This document shows positions 49,331-60,348 of a DNA stretch of 64,000 nt, in pieces. The translations under genes and the position numbers were made by a program. The notes under the pieces are model-generated. The model saw only the letters and a list, made by a program, of their open reading frames with translations, was not told the DNA's origin and made no database searches. The stretch is taken from contig NC_064839.1 of the NCBI RefSeq assembly GCF_024166365.1, positions 20,136,878 to 20,200,877 of the forward strand. The letters are read 5' to 3'. Within the stretch, counting starts at the first letter, position 1, and each line of letters opens with the position of its first letter. This DNA is from Elephas maximus indicus (lineage: Eukaryota > Chordata > Mammalia > Proboscidea > Elephantidae).

Positions 49331-49479
49331 TAAAAGCAATTATTATTAGGAGAGCAATTCCACACTTACGGTTTTATAAAACATATATTTTAAAATCCAC
49401 AATATGTGGCTTAAGGTTCCATATGTAAGAGGCTGGGCGGGGCACTTATTTTTACTCACCGATAGGGTATCATATTTGA

Positions 49480-49835
49480 TCAGGGGCAGATTATCCAATA
49501 GGCAAGGTAAGCATGGTGCTTACCTTGCTTACCAAATCTTCTGCAATGAGCAATTTTACAGTTTTCACCACATCGAAGATTCTGCTTCTAGGTATGGCTG
49601 GCATCTGTCTCTCTCCCAACCCCACAGCATCTTCCTATAGAATCAAAGCCTTTTTTCAAATTTACAGTCCGTGACAGGGACAGATGACCCAGTAAGCAAG
49701 TACTCAGGGGCTTACTTGTGCTTACCTACTAATCCTAATTACATGAAACCCATGTGAAACTGTTCAGGACAGATTAGTAAGTATGCACAGGTAAGCCCAT
49801 GCATGCCTTGCTTATTGGGTTTATCTACCCCTGTA
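49480..49835. repeat. Unidentified palindromic element with three related blocks
   Basis: Blocks at 49480-49545 (+), 49675-49740 (+) and 49770-49835 (-) share a 60-bp pattern: caggg-cagat, ccaataagcaagg, ggcttacctgtgcttacc, tactaatc. The first block has its own perfect 12-bp hairpin, 49502-49513 with 49517-49528, loop tgg. I do not recognise a named family. Confidence 0.75.
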
Positions 49836-50029
49836 CTTGATTCTAAAGTGACTTCCTAATTTTTAATAGAAGAATTCTAAAAACAATGAATTGCTTTGTG
49901 CATTTTTCCTTCCAAAGCTTTAAAAAATAGCTTGCTGCACACCATTAGTGCAGTCACCTGGGAAGGGCAGCTCCTTGTTCAAGAGAACCTAGTTTCTAGG
50001 TGGAACTGCAATTTAGTCCTAATAAATAT

Positions 50030-50088
50030 GGCAGCTTTTACAAAACTGCTGTTAGTATACGGCAGCTTTTACAAAACTGCTGTTAGTA
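50030..50088 (+). repeat. Perfect 28-bp tandem duplication
   Basis: The 28 bases from 50030 are repeated exactly from 50061, separated by tac (unit 31 bp). Confidence 0.98.
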
Positions 50089-51180
50089 GCAAAGGAAAAG
50101 AGAAAGCTGTGAATACACACTGCACAGGAGTCCGTGGCTCTTTCAGCTTCTGAATTCCCACTCTCATCCGTGGGCACACTTCAAGAAATCTGTGAGCTGA
50201 TGGAAACACATTTTGTTGTGAAAACTGAAAGCTGCCATTACCTCTTAAGTCATAAAATGAGAAATCATGTAAAAGGAGGACTGCTAACCCTTTTTTACTG
50301 AGTTCCGTGGCAGATGCAGATTCTTGATTTTGATGTCTATTTTGAGAACCTGAAACAAGGCTTTTAATCAATGTATTATACATCAAATTGATACTGTTAA
50401 CTTCTGATTATTCAAATTAATAAAATATTCATAGAGAAATGTCCCAAGTTCTACATTTCTCAGACTCCCCCCACTCCAGCCCCCCGTTAATTATCATGCC
50501 TAGGAGCTTTTGAGAAAAAGCGGCAGTCATCAGGCTGACAGAATATGACAGGCCAGCAAGGCCCAATTACACTGGCACTCTGTGGCACTTTGATGTCCTG
50601 GAAACCGAGAGAGATAGGGGCAAATTGGGTAGCACATTATGTTAATGACTTGATTTAATCTAGCCACTAAACTTTATGTAGCCTGTTAAAAAAGATGCTA
50701 ACACTAATTACGCCACTTTGGAAAGGAAAAGAGGGGACAAGCATTTCATATCGACAAAGTGAAGCTCATAAATGTTGTAAATGAAATGAAACAAAATGAA
50801 GTAATCTATGATTAATTATACATCACAGACACGAAGGAAAGAGAAAGAACCAAGTAGTATGTCTAAGTCCTGGGAAATCTGTTAGATTCCTTTTAAGGAT
50901 CATCAGTACTAGGAAATAATTAGGAGCTGTCAGATTCTGTAACATAAAAAAGAGAAAGGATTGGAATGATCTTACATTGCTTACACAGTGTATTAGATAA
51001 TTCAAATTCACAGTGTAATTGGCACAAATGATATTTATCTAGGACACTACTTCTAGTTCTAATTATGTGACATTATAGGGTACAGCCAATTAAAAAAAAT
51101 CTATAAAGTGGTGATAACCATGGAATAAGGTTATCTAATTACTTTCTAACTAGTCTCTGTGCTTCACGTTATTGACAGAG
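50089..51180. other. Repeat-free intronic stretch, candidate conserved non-coding DNA
   Basis: No recognised repeat. 50480-50850 contains homeodomain-like TAATTA/ATTAAT cores and paired tgacag motifs near 50537-50551. Regulatory function is only an inference. Confidence 0.4.
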
Positions 51181-51189
51181 TGATATTTA

Positions 51190-51860
51190 GAATGCAGTAA
51201 CAGAGCGTAAACTCCATAAAAACAGGAGTCTTGCTTCTCTCATTCACTGGCATATTCCTAGGCCCAAAATAAGGCCTGGCCCATAGTAAACGCTCACAAA
51301 ATATCTGTTTAATAAGTAAATAATTTGCATCATGTGTCCCTTAAAAAACTCTTCACTGGCTGCTCACAGAACTTCAGGGTTGACTTCAGACTCTGAGCTG
51401 GTACACTGAGGCCTCAAAGATGTGGACCACACTTATCTTTCCAGTCTATTCTTCTCAGGCTCTGCATATGAACACACTAGGCTTACTCTACCTTGAAACT
51501 ACTCCAAATTCCAGAACCATGATCCACAGTCTCTCAAACGGTCAAGTTTTTTGTTCCTTTGGCCCAGTGATTCCCACCCCCCATGCCCCCACTGCTCCCT
51601 TTCACCACCTCCTAATGGTCTTCACCACTGGCTCAAGCTTAACTGACTCTAGGACGTCATCCTTGATGAAGGGCCTGTCATGCTGAGTTGGACACCCTCC
51701 TGAGTGCTCCCACACTACCATGTGCATTCCATTCTCCCAGCACTCGCCGCCATGCATCGTAATTGTGTTTCCCCCAGACTATGAAGTCTTTCAGGGCAGG
51801 GATTGCTTCTTTTATGTCTGCCTCACACCCAGTAGATACTAAACAATGATGAATTGCTGT
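51190..51860 (+). repeat. Two L2 LINE 3' fragments, sense
   Basis: First ends ccatagtaaacgctcacaaa at about 51296; the second carries the L2 end tctttcagggcagggattgc at about 51788. Confidence 0.78.
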
Positions 51861-52245
51861 GGATCCTTGATTGATTAATAAAATGCTACAAATGACATTA
51901 CTGGGACAGTTGTCAACATTTTAATGAGGTCTCTAGATGAGATAATAGTATTATTTTGAAGTATTTAGGGGTGAAGGGGCATGATTTGCGCAACTTTCAA
52001 ATGATTCATAAGAACTATATGTAAAGAATGTGTGCATATAAATAAGTACATATATTCATACGTTCACAAAATAAAAATGACAAAACAAATGTGGGAAAAC
52101 ATTAGTAACTGGTGAATCTCGGTAAAGGGTATACAGTTCTTTTTACAACTTCTGCAGCCTTTCAAGAAAAAGGCTCCATGATTCGTATTAAATGATTTGC
52201 TAGAGTAGTACATACGAAAACTTGGTACAATCACTAGAAAATGCA
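51861..52245. other. RPGRIP1L intron, unclassified
   Basis: No coding signal or confident repeat. Confidence 0.4.
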
Positions 52246-52442
52246 ATACAGGCAGCTCCTGGGCTACAAATGTCCAACTTACGGACACTCATACTTGCCC
52301 TTTGATGTTACGGAAATCCGCCCTCCGTCTGGAACGAGTGCACCAGCCCCTACTCACAGCAAAGTCTTCATCCCAATCATGGGCACTTGCTATACATGCA
52401 GCTTTTGAATCACTGAAAAGGCTTTGAGCCTTTTCCCGCACC

Positions 52443-52473
<31 letters not shown>

Positions 52474-52590
52474 TTTTTTTTAAGTAAGGCTGAGTAAGAA
52501 CTGTTTGCACCTGCTGTGACTTCCCTACGAATTCGACTTAAACACAGTTAGGAAGAGATCTTGTTCGAAACTCGGAGATTTCCTGTATTT
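52246..52590. mobile_element. Tigger-like (TcMar) DNA element with a central A-T run
   Basis: Imperfect terminal inverted repeats (tacaggcagctcctgggcta against the reverse of actcggagatttcctgta) with TA ends. A run of about 28 A followed by about 11 T sits at 52443-52481. Confidence 0.75.
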
Positions 52591-53134
52591 CGCCATTGTA
52601 ATGACCTCTTGAGTTGTGTTCCCATGGTTACAGATTATACCATTTTACTTGATTTGGTATACAATTTAATAAAACTAAATCTCTTCCATTAACATAAGAT
52701 ACTTGTCAGTACCTTTTACTAAAAGTAGAATTTCTAGAAGCACGTGGGGCTGATTAATGGCTACTGAGGCGTGAAGCACTGCTTAGAGCAGCTGCTTGCT
52801 TTAACTGATGTTCACACATTTGAGGTAGCCTCTAAAACCATTATAGGAAATCACATTTTGGAATGGTAGTGAAGGATGTATTAGGTTGTAGCAGAATAAC
52901 AAAAACTACTTTCCCTGAAGTAACAAGCAAAAAACAAAAACAAAAACCCAGTTTATTCCAAAGGAAAAAAAAGTACGTGTACATTAGAACTAGACAAATA
53001 TTTTAGAGAAACAGGTCTTTCTTACACCAAACTTCTTTAAATCAAATCTCTTTATTTTTTCTTAGTTAAGTGCAGGACACAACTCCACTGAGATGCCAGT
53101 GACGTTGCCAGTATAACTGATGGTTCTGTTGTAA
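52591..53134. other. RPGRIP1L intron, unclassified
   Basis: No coding signal or confident repeat. Confidence 0.4.
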
Positions 53135-53142
53135 GTCTGAGA

Positions 53143-53340
53143 CAGTGTTTCTCAATCTTGGCACTTTGGACATTTTGGGTCAGATAATTCTTTATCGTGG
53201 GTCCGGTGCGTTGCAGAATGTTTAGCAGCAACCCTGACTAGATGCTACTGGCAGTACCTCCAAGTGTGACAACCAAAATGTCTCCAGACATTGCCAAATG
53301 TCCCCTGGGGGACAAAACTGTCCCCAGTTGAGAATCACTG
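53143..53340 (+). mobile_element. hAT-Charlie MITE with 8-bp TSD
   Basis: 198 bp, ends cagtgtttctcaa and ttgagaatcactg as inverted repeats. Flanks gtctgaga (53135-53142) and gtctaaga (53341-53348) are an 8-bp duplication with one change. Confidence 0.9.
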
Positions 53341-53348
53341 GTCTAAGA

Positions 53349-54810
53349 TGGTATAATTTAGGTAACATTTTCCCATATGTTGAAAGTTACTTTCAGATGA
53401 TGGACAAAATATTTAGAAAATAGGGTTAATTACTGAATTATCCTTCTAGTATTTATAGGATAAAATACAAAATGTACAGCAATTTGGATTGTAACTGAGG
53501 ACTTCTATCATTTTCTTTCTTTGCACAGAGTCTGCCCCAGTTAGTGTGTTCTTGACTTCTGAAACACATAACGTGCATGCCTCCCTGTACTAGGAACACA
53601 CACCAATTTTTCCCTGCTGCCCAGTCCCGGTCTTTGAAATGTCACAGTTACAGCAGGACACCCCTTATTGAGTGACTGGCCAGGCTGAATGGATCAAGGG
53701 TACACACGTGATAAAAATGGGCCCAGCCCAGAAGTCAGGCTTGGCCAATCCGATCTCTCTCCTTGGGGCTGGGGAAACATTTTGTGTGGCCATCTTTGGG
53801 CTAAAAGCAAATGAAGCAGAGAAATTCAACTTACAATGAGAAGACACAGACTTGCAGCACGAGAGAAAGGGGGAGGAAAAGCTGCTAATGGCAGGGAGGG
53901 AGGAAGAGTGAAATAGAGCGTGAACAAGAACATGCGCAATTCTGAACAGGGCTCCTAAGTACTTTCCAGGTCACATTCCAGGCTCTTGTAAGGCACGGCT
54001 ATGCTGTCACTACTTAGAATGGAGGTATCTTTGCACTTTCCTTCCAAATCCCCTTTTCATGCTTAAGCCAATTTGGGTGGGGAGTTCATTTAGAACCAAA
54101 TGATCCCTAAAACCCTGTAGCACACGAGGGCAGCAGGGTGATATGGGCCCTTTACCCCTTCCTTCATTTACTGCACCTATTTGAATTGTACCTATTCTTT
54201 AACGGGTACAACCTACATGAAATCTATTAAAAAATCACTCTAAATTTTTCCTTCCTCTGAACTTTCTTAATTAGTGGCATGATTGTGAGTAAGTCACTTC
54301 ATCTCTCTATATCTGTTTACTCATGTGGAAAAGAAGAATGGTCCAGAAAATTTCTAAGTATTTTTTAGCTTAACTGTATGACTATGATATGAATTATTGG
54401 TACGGTCTCCTGACATTGTTTTATATTGTAATTTAACTGTTGAATTACTACTTGACTTTTCCTGAGCACGAATCTTCCCAACTAATGTAGATGTTCCCTG
54501 AGGGGAGGGCCAGAACACTATATTTACTTCTTTACCAGGAGTGATCAGAAACCGCAGGCAGCGAATCCCTGGGGAATCACCGCATTATAACAAGAGGTAA
54601 GAGAACTGTTCAGAGGTTGACTAGACAAATACATCTCTTGACACCTGTCTTCATCGATCCCAGGACTGATTCAGTAGCTCATTTCTTATACTTTTATGTT
54701 CAAAAGACTACATCATATAGTTATCTAAAAAAACCTGATTAAGTAGGCAGTCTTGCACTATTGATACATGAGAAAGGAACGTCTGAGTCAAACATGCTGG
54801 CTTCTTCTTA
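53349..54810. other. RPGRIP1L intron; short MIR remnant at about 54280-54350
   Basis: Text gagtaagtcacttcatctct is MIR core. The rest is unclassified with no coding signal. Confidence 0.45.
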
Positions 54811-54986
54811 TTGAGTGCCCGAGTCGATTCTGACTCACAGTGACCCTACAGGACTGAGTAGAACCACCCCACGGGGTTTCCTAGGGTATAATCTTTACAG
54901 AGCAGACTGTCACATCTTTCTCTTGCGGAGTGGCCGGTGGGTTTGAACTGGTGACCTTTTGGTTAGCAGCCAAGTGCTTAACCATT
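54811..54986 (-). repeat. Long-type AfroSINE, antisense
   Basis: gcccgagtcgattctgactc ... gagcagactgtcacatcttt ... gttagcagccaagtgcttaa. Confidence 0.92.
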
Positions 54987-55778
54987 AACTATTCTTGATA
55001 TGACAAATGGCGGGTTCTTATAAGATGGCTATAAAGCTAAAGCTCAGGGAAGGGACCCATTTTCTCATTGATACCCATTATCAAACTGTCCTAAAAGAGG
55101 GTGGAGAATTTCCATTCATTGGTTTGATAATTTAATTTTAAAATTTCAGATTTGATAAAGCAAAATAATAAATACAATTAAATGGAATGCAGTGACTAAA
55201 GCCTTTACACAACCATAGGCAAGATTTCTCCTTAATTTACTAATTTTGAACAATGAAGAATCTATATATCAGGTTGCCACATGTTAGGTGATGTTATCGT
55301 AATTAATAACTATATAATAGTAATTTACTTTGGACAGATGAACTATTCTTTTTGTATTTATTAAGCATAGACAATGGATTTTTCTATTTCATGGGGACAT
55401 CTATGGCAACAATTGAAATGTCCTGTGGTTTTCTTTTGCAGAGAGATTAAGCTAAGAATGTGGGAGACTTTAAAAGTTCAAAGGAGTATTACAATTCTCA
55501 CGAATAAAGTAGAAATTCTAAAAAAAAGAACATATTCAATTTCAGGAAAATTAATGTAGATTAACAGAACATGATAGGGCTTCTTACTTATGTTTACTTT
55601 ATAAGAACTTTTTTCACTCTTACAATAAAAATGTTCTGGTAAGTGGTACATTTTCCATATAATATTTAAAGTATAATTCTCTTTTCAAAATTTCAATTTA
55701 TGTACTACTTTTCAATAATCTACTATAAAACAAGCAAAGTATATATGCACAAGATTAATTACCTTCTGTGAAGGTTTA
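54987..55778. other. RPGRIP1L intron, unclassified
   Basis: AT-rich; no coding signal or confident repeat. Confidence 0.4.
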
Positions 55779-55941
55779 GGAAACCCTGGTGGCATGGTGG
55801 TTAAGAGCTATGGTTGCTAACCAAAAGGTCAGCAGTTCAAATCCACCAGGCGCTCTTTGGAAACCCTGTGGGGCAGTTCTACTCTGTGCTATAGGGTTGC
55901 TATGAGTTGGAATCGACTCAATGGCTATGGGTTTGGTTTTG
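55779..55941 (+). repeat. AfroSINE, sense
   Basis: Low-divergence copy, ggaaaccctggtggcatggt to gggtttggtttt. Flanks tgaaggttta and tgaagattta suggest the target duplication. Confidence 0.95.
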
Positions 55942-56411
55942 GGTTATGAAGATTTAATTTTTTGGCAGAAATTAAGTAACAGTTTATCAGCAGACATATT
56001 TAGATAAGACTAGTCTGTGAATTCACGTAGGCGAGACACTATAGTTTTACATGCAGCCTCACAAATTGAATTCTTTAAAGTTCAGGTCTGATTCAGTACA
56101 GCTTTGTACACTGGTCCTGAAAAGGAGTCGGAGAACTCAACTGGTTTTATCAAGTCTAACTGCTAAAGCTACTGATGTTAGGTGCTTTTGGCAAAAACAA
56201 CACTTCCATGTATGTGTATGGACCATTACATAACAAAACTGTAAATAAAACGTTCTTGCTCTAGACAATTACTTGGTTAAGATTTTGATAATACATTAAA
56301 AAATTTTCAGAAATACTTTGTCTTAAGATTTTCATATAAGAAGACTGATGTACTATGACATGAAAGGCAGCTTTACTTCAGAACATTTCTCATTTAGATC
56401 AAGTTACTGAC
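55942..56411. other. RPGRIP1L intron next to exon E
   Basis: No recognised repeat or extra exon. Confidence 0.4.
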
Positions 56412-56485
56412 CTGTTTGATATTCTTGGAGACAGAACTTGGAATAATACAATCGTCACTGTCAGAAGCTGATCTGTCCTCATCAC
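56412..56485 (-). CDS. RPGRIP1L: RPGRIP1L coding exon E: DDCIIP linker
   Basis: A 74-bp exon: two bases complete Gly, then 24 codons encode DEDRSASDSDDCIIPSSVSK and NIKQ. The acceptor is preceded by a T-rich tract and reads aaacag; the donor is gtcagt. It is followed by the largest intron in the window, 23,101 bp (33311-56411), which carries most of the RTE, SINE, hAT and Tigger insertions. The run of Asp and Ser residues resembles a casein-kinase-type acidic cluster, but that is composition only. Confidence 0.95.
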
Positions 56486-56854
56486 CTGTTTAAAAAAAAA
56501 AAGTAACATTTATACAAGTTATATCAATTTATATTTGTGCCTTGTGAAGCAGAGAGAAACAAGCATACATTGCAGGACCATCTTAAAAGAACAATATAAA
56601 AAACAATGCAAAAAGAAAAAAAAAAACATTGAAAAAAAGAATATAATAATCAAGCCTAGATCTTTTTTTTTTTAGCAGCAAAGATGTTTATATTTACATT
56701 ATGTTTTCAGAAAGAGAGAAAAATGATTGAAAATTCCAAGTTTAATTTATGGCAGAAACAAAGGGCATAAAAAAAGTTTGTTATAGTATGAAATTAAAGA
56801 GAAAGATCCCAAACCAGTAATACTGTGTAAAAACCAACGTTATTACTTAAAAAG

Positions 56855-57180
56855 TTAAAAAATTTTTTACAGCTTTATTGAAGTGAAACTGACACACAAT
56901 AAACTGCACACTCTTCAAGTGCAAAATGTGGTGTTTTGACGTACATAGAAGCCCATGAAAACACTACAGTGAGCACAGTGGGTGGATGCGCCAGTCCCAG
57001 GTCTCCTCACTCCCCTGTGCTCTCTCTCCCTTCTGCCCCTCCCTGCCCTCACTCTTCCTTTCCCAGGCAAACACTTAACCTGCTTTTCGTCACTACAGGT
57101 TAGTTTGCTTTTTCTAGATTTTTATATAACTGGAATCATACAGTTAAGTTCTCTTTTTTTGGCCTGGCTTCTTAGTTTTC
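56855..57180 (-). mobile_element. L1M 3' UTR, antisense
   Basis: tttattgaagtgaaactgac, ataaactgcacactcttcaa and tataactggaatcatacagt are typical antisense L1 text. Confidence 0.82.
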
Positions 57181-57527
57181 ATTTAAAAAATGTGAAGACC
57201 TCTAAAATAATCCAGAGAACAATACTAAGCCCAAGGAAAACATAAAGCCATTTAAAATATAAATTGGGAACCTGACCTAAATTGGGAACCTGGTCAGCAA
57301 CCATACTTGCATTCTTCTGTGGCGCTTCTGGTTGAAATAAGAAGCGATGCGGTAATTTCACCTGATCTGACTAGACTGAACTATATCCCATCATGTCTCT
57401 TAGGAAACTGGTATCATGAAGTAGCTCCTACTATTAAAATGAAAATGTTCAGTGAGGTAAACTCGAACAATGGCTAAACAAAGCAAAGAGTTCAGTAAAT
57501 AACATTAATTTAAAAAAAGAAAATCAC

Positions 57528-57690
57528 CTTCTGCTTCCAATTCCTCAGTTATTTCTGTTTCATCTTCAGAAGAAGCCAAGCTTTGTTCTGCAAGCTGACC
57601 CTCCGATAATAAAGACACGTCGTTGTCTTTTTCTTGCTGCGTTTTCTCAGTATTCTCTTTTACTTTATCTACACGGCCTTCTTGTGAAAT
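57528..57690 (-). CDS. RPGRIP1L: RPGRIP1L coding exon D: acidic serine-rich linker
   Basis: A 163-bp exon of 54 codons plus the first G of a split Gly codon. It encodes [16 protein letters not shown] followed by a Glu/Asp/Ser stretch ([17 protein letters not shown]). Acceptor gtttcctcag is strong; the donor is the weaker gtgatt. Composition suggests a charged, possibly helical or disordered linker between the C2 and C-terminal RID domains. The frame continues exactly into exon E. Confidence 0.95.
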
Positions 57691-58142
57691 CTGAGGAAAC
57701 GGAGGCACGGTGATAGATTTATTATTGCTTAGATCTCATTTATAACGTTCTTGCTGAAGAATGTGAATAACAAAACATGTAAACTTGAGACTGAGATATA
57801 CAGATAGATAACATATATATGACACATTAGAAAACAATCACTTGAACTGTGCAAATGAAAATACGATAAATGAAAATCTGATTATCGAGTAAGAATGAAA
57901 AATTCATTAATCTCAAAATGAACGTGACATAAGACTTTAACTCACATATCTATTTACTTCTTATCAATATCAATATAACCGTGGCTGTTACCCTTGTCAT
58001 ATTTTTAATCTTTCTATTCCAAGAAAGTCATATACAAAAATAGGATCAATGCTATGATTTCCTGAACCATGTCAATACTCACAAGTAAAGGTCTTTAAGA
58101 ACAAACTAAAACTTTCAAAATAATTTTAATACAAATACATAC

Positions 58143-58244
58143 CTCTGGAGTACATGAAGCAGTTGTCACGTTGACTTCTATTTCTGGTGTAGGTTCCACT
58201 TCTGGTGACATTTCCTTCTGATCTTCGGGAGGACTAGAAGTCTC
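58143..58244 (-). CDS. RPGRIP1L: RPGRIP1L coding exon C: acidic linker, possible cassette exon
   Basis: A 102-bp exon of 34 codons, phase 0 at both ends, starting ETSSPPEDQKEMSPEVE and ending ASCTPE. The residues are rich in Glu, Pro and Ser with no predicted fold. The donor is gtatgt. The acceptor is cattaatataag, which lacks a clear pyrimidine tract, the weakest splice site among the nine exons. The upstream intron is 4,633 bp and the downstream one 452 bp. In-frame length plus a weak acceptor suggests optional inclusion, which is an inference. This segment is less conserved than the flanking domains, judging by my memory of the human protein. Confidence 0.9.
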
Positions 58245-58459
58245 CTTATATTAATGTGAAGGCAAGCATGTATGACATTTTGTATTTATTACTAAATCCC
58301 CAATCATATAAAGCCTTTTACATATGTTTACATATTAATGCGCTAATAAAAACTGGGAGCAAATAAAAGCTACTCATATGACACAATTTAGTTAGTATAT
58401 TTCAGTAAAATGGTTGACATTCCTCATGTTATGTACATGCAATTTAAGGCTGGCAAGTG

Positions 58460-58790
58460 TAGGTCACTGAAGCACTGTTTATAACAGCAAAGAAAAACTG
58501 AACACAACACAAATGTTCCACGATAGTGTGTTAGTTAAATAAAATACAGGACATGCAAACAGCTGAGTTCTATGTAGCCATGAAAATAATGATGTAGATC
58601 TGTATTTACTGCCATTAAAGAAACTATATAATATAGCGTTGAGTAAAAAAGCTGGTCAGAGAACAATACATATAGTTGTTTTGTTAAACAAACACACACA
58701 CACACGTGTGTATATTTGCACAGGAAAAGTATGACAGGCTGTTCACCAAGATTCTATTTCTGTGATACAGATTTAGGAAAATTTAAATTT
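58460..58790 (+). mobile_element. L1M 3' fragment with (AC)n patch
   Basis: Text aacacaaatgttccacgata and gttctatgtagccatgaaaa; (ac)n at 58690-58706. Confidence 0.7.
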
Positions 58791-58841
58791 ATTCCCTTCC
58801 CCCTTTTTTTTCCATTTATTTGTATTTTCTAACATTTCTAT

Positions 58842-59003
58842 GCAGCCCTTGTGGTGTAGTAGTTGAGAGCTTGGCTGCTAATCAAAAAGGTCGGCAGTTC
58901 GAATCCACCAGCTGCTCCTTGGAAACCTTACGGGGCAGTTCTATTCTGTCCTATAGGATTGCTATGAGTCGGAATTGACTCGACAGCAATGAGATGGGTT
59001 TTT
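58842..59003 (+). repeat. AfroSINE, sense
   Basis: gcagcccttgtggtgtagta head, rtRNA-like B box region ggtcggcagttcgaatccac and gagtcggaattgactcgaca tail. Confidence 0.95.
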
Positions 59004-59592
59004 CTATAATGATTTATGTATTACTTATGTAATGAAAACACTGGCGTATGCTAGAATAGGTATGTGCTCTCTATAATCAGGATTATCTCTTTACTGTATC
59101 AAATATCAATTTATAGTCAACTATTTTTCCAGGATTCATAAACTGTTTTTAAAATACAGTTTATCATTTTTACTATTTCAAAAGTAAACATGCACAATAT
59201 AGAAAATATAAAAACAAAGAAGAAAATATAAAAGAAAATCATAAAAATCCATATTCCTGCTACCCAATGATATTATCTTTTAATAATTTGTTAGATTTCT
59301 TTATAATTAATTTTCAATATGAATAAAAAAATTTTGTTACACAGTGGTATCTGTATTGTGAATACAATTATGTCCTGTTGCATTAAAAAAAATTCAACAT
59401 TAAACATTTTCTCCTGATAGGAAATTTTGGGAAAATATTTAAAATGACAATAGAATATTGCACTGAATGGCTGTATCATGATTTCATGAGTCATTTTTAC
59501 TACTGTGAGTCAACAATTTTTAGCTACTATGACTAACACTGCAACATGCATCTATATGTATATGTTTTATATTAACGATCACTTACTTAAAA
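59004..59592. other. RPGRIP1L intron, AT-rich
   Basis: No coding signal or confident repeat. Confidence 0.4.
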
Positions 59593-59810
59593 ATCAGGCT
59601 ACATATGTTCAAGTACCAGCTCTACCACTTTGACCTTGAGTAAGTTACTTAGCCTCTTTAAACATCACATCATTGTCCCCATCTTTGAATGACAGTAACT
59701 CTAGTATGAACTATATATAGAATTGTTTTAAGGATTAAATAAGTGCATGTATACAAAGTGTTTAGTTCAGTGCCTGGAACATAATTAGCCCTCAATAAAT
59801 GTTAGTTTTT
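59593..59810 (+). repeat. MIR element, sense
   Basis: tgaccttgagtaagttactt and gttcagtgcctggaacataa, with a T run just after. Confidence 0.85.
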
Positions 59811-60348
59811 TTTTTTTTATAACTCTAGAATTATAATTACCAAATTTATTTAGCATATATATATTAAGTGTTCTGTATATTCTAGATATTATCCTAAGCT
59901 TTGTGGAGACAGTATTATTTCTGGGTGGTAGTTACACAGGTGTATACATACGTGAAAATTCATTGAGCTGTATGCTTGAGATGTGTCCTTTACTATATAT
60001 GAGGAGTTATAGATCAATTACAAAGAAAATACATTTTTAATAAGTCCACATGAGAGATGATGGTGGCTGGAGTGGCAGCACTAGAAGTGAGGTGGAGGGT
60101 TTGAATCAAGGATATCTTCTGAAAGTACAGGTGACAGGTTTTGTGGACGGCCTGCATACGGGTGTGAGAAAAAGAGAGGAGACACCCTTGTGTCTCCAAA
60201 ATTTCAGGCTTGCAGAACTGGGTCATTTACTGAGATGATTATGTCATTTACTGAGAATGGGAAACACTGAAAGAGGCAAAAATTGTGGAAGAGGGTTGAT
60301 GTAACCAGGAGTTTGGATTTGGACATGTTAAATTTCAATATCTACTGA
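59811..60348. other. RPGRIP1L intron, unclassified
   Basis: No coding signal or confident repeat. Confidence 0.4.

Noticed and set aside
58842..58915. tRNA gene suggested by A/B-box-like text in AfroSINE heads
   Set aside because: These are tRNA-derived SINE heads without an intact cloverleaf, repeated many times in the window.
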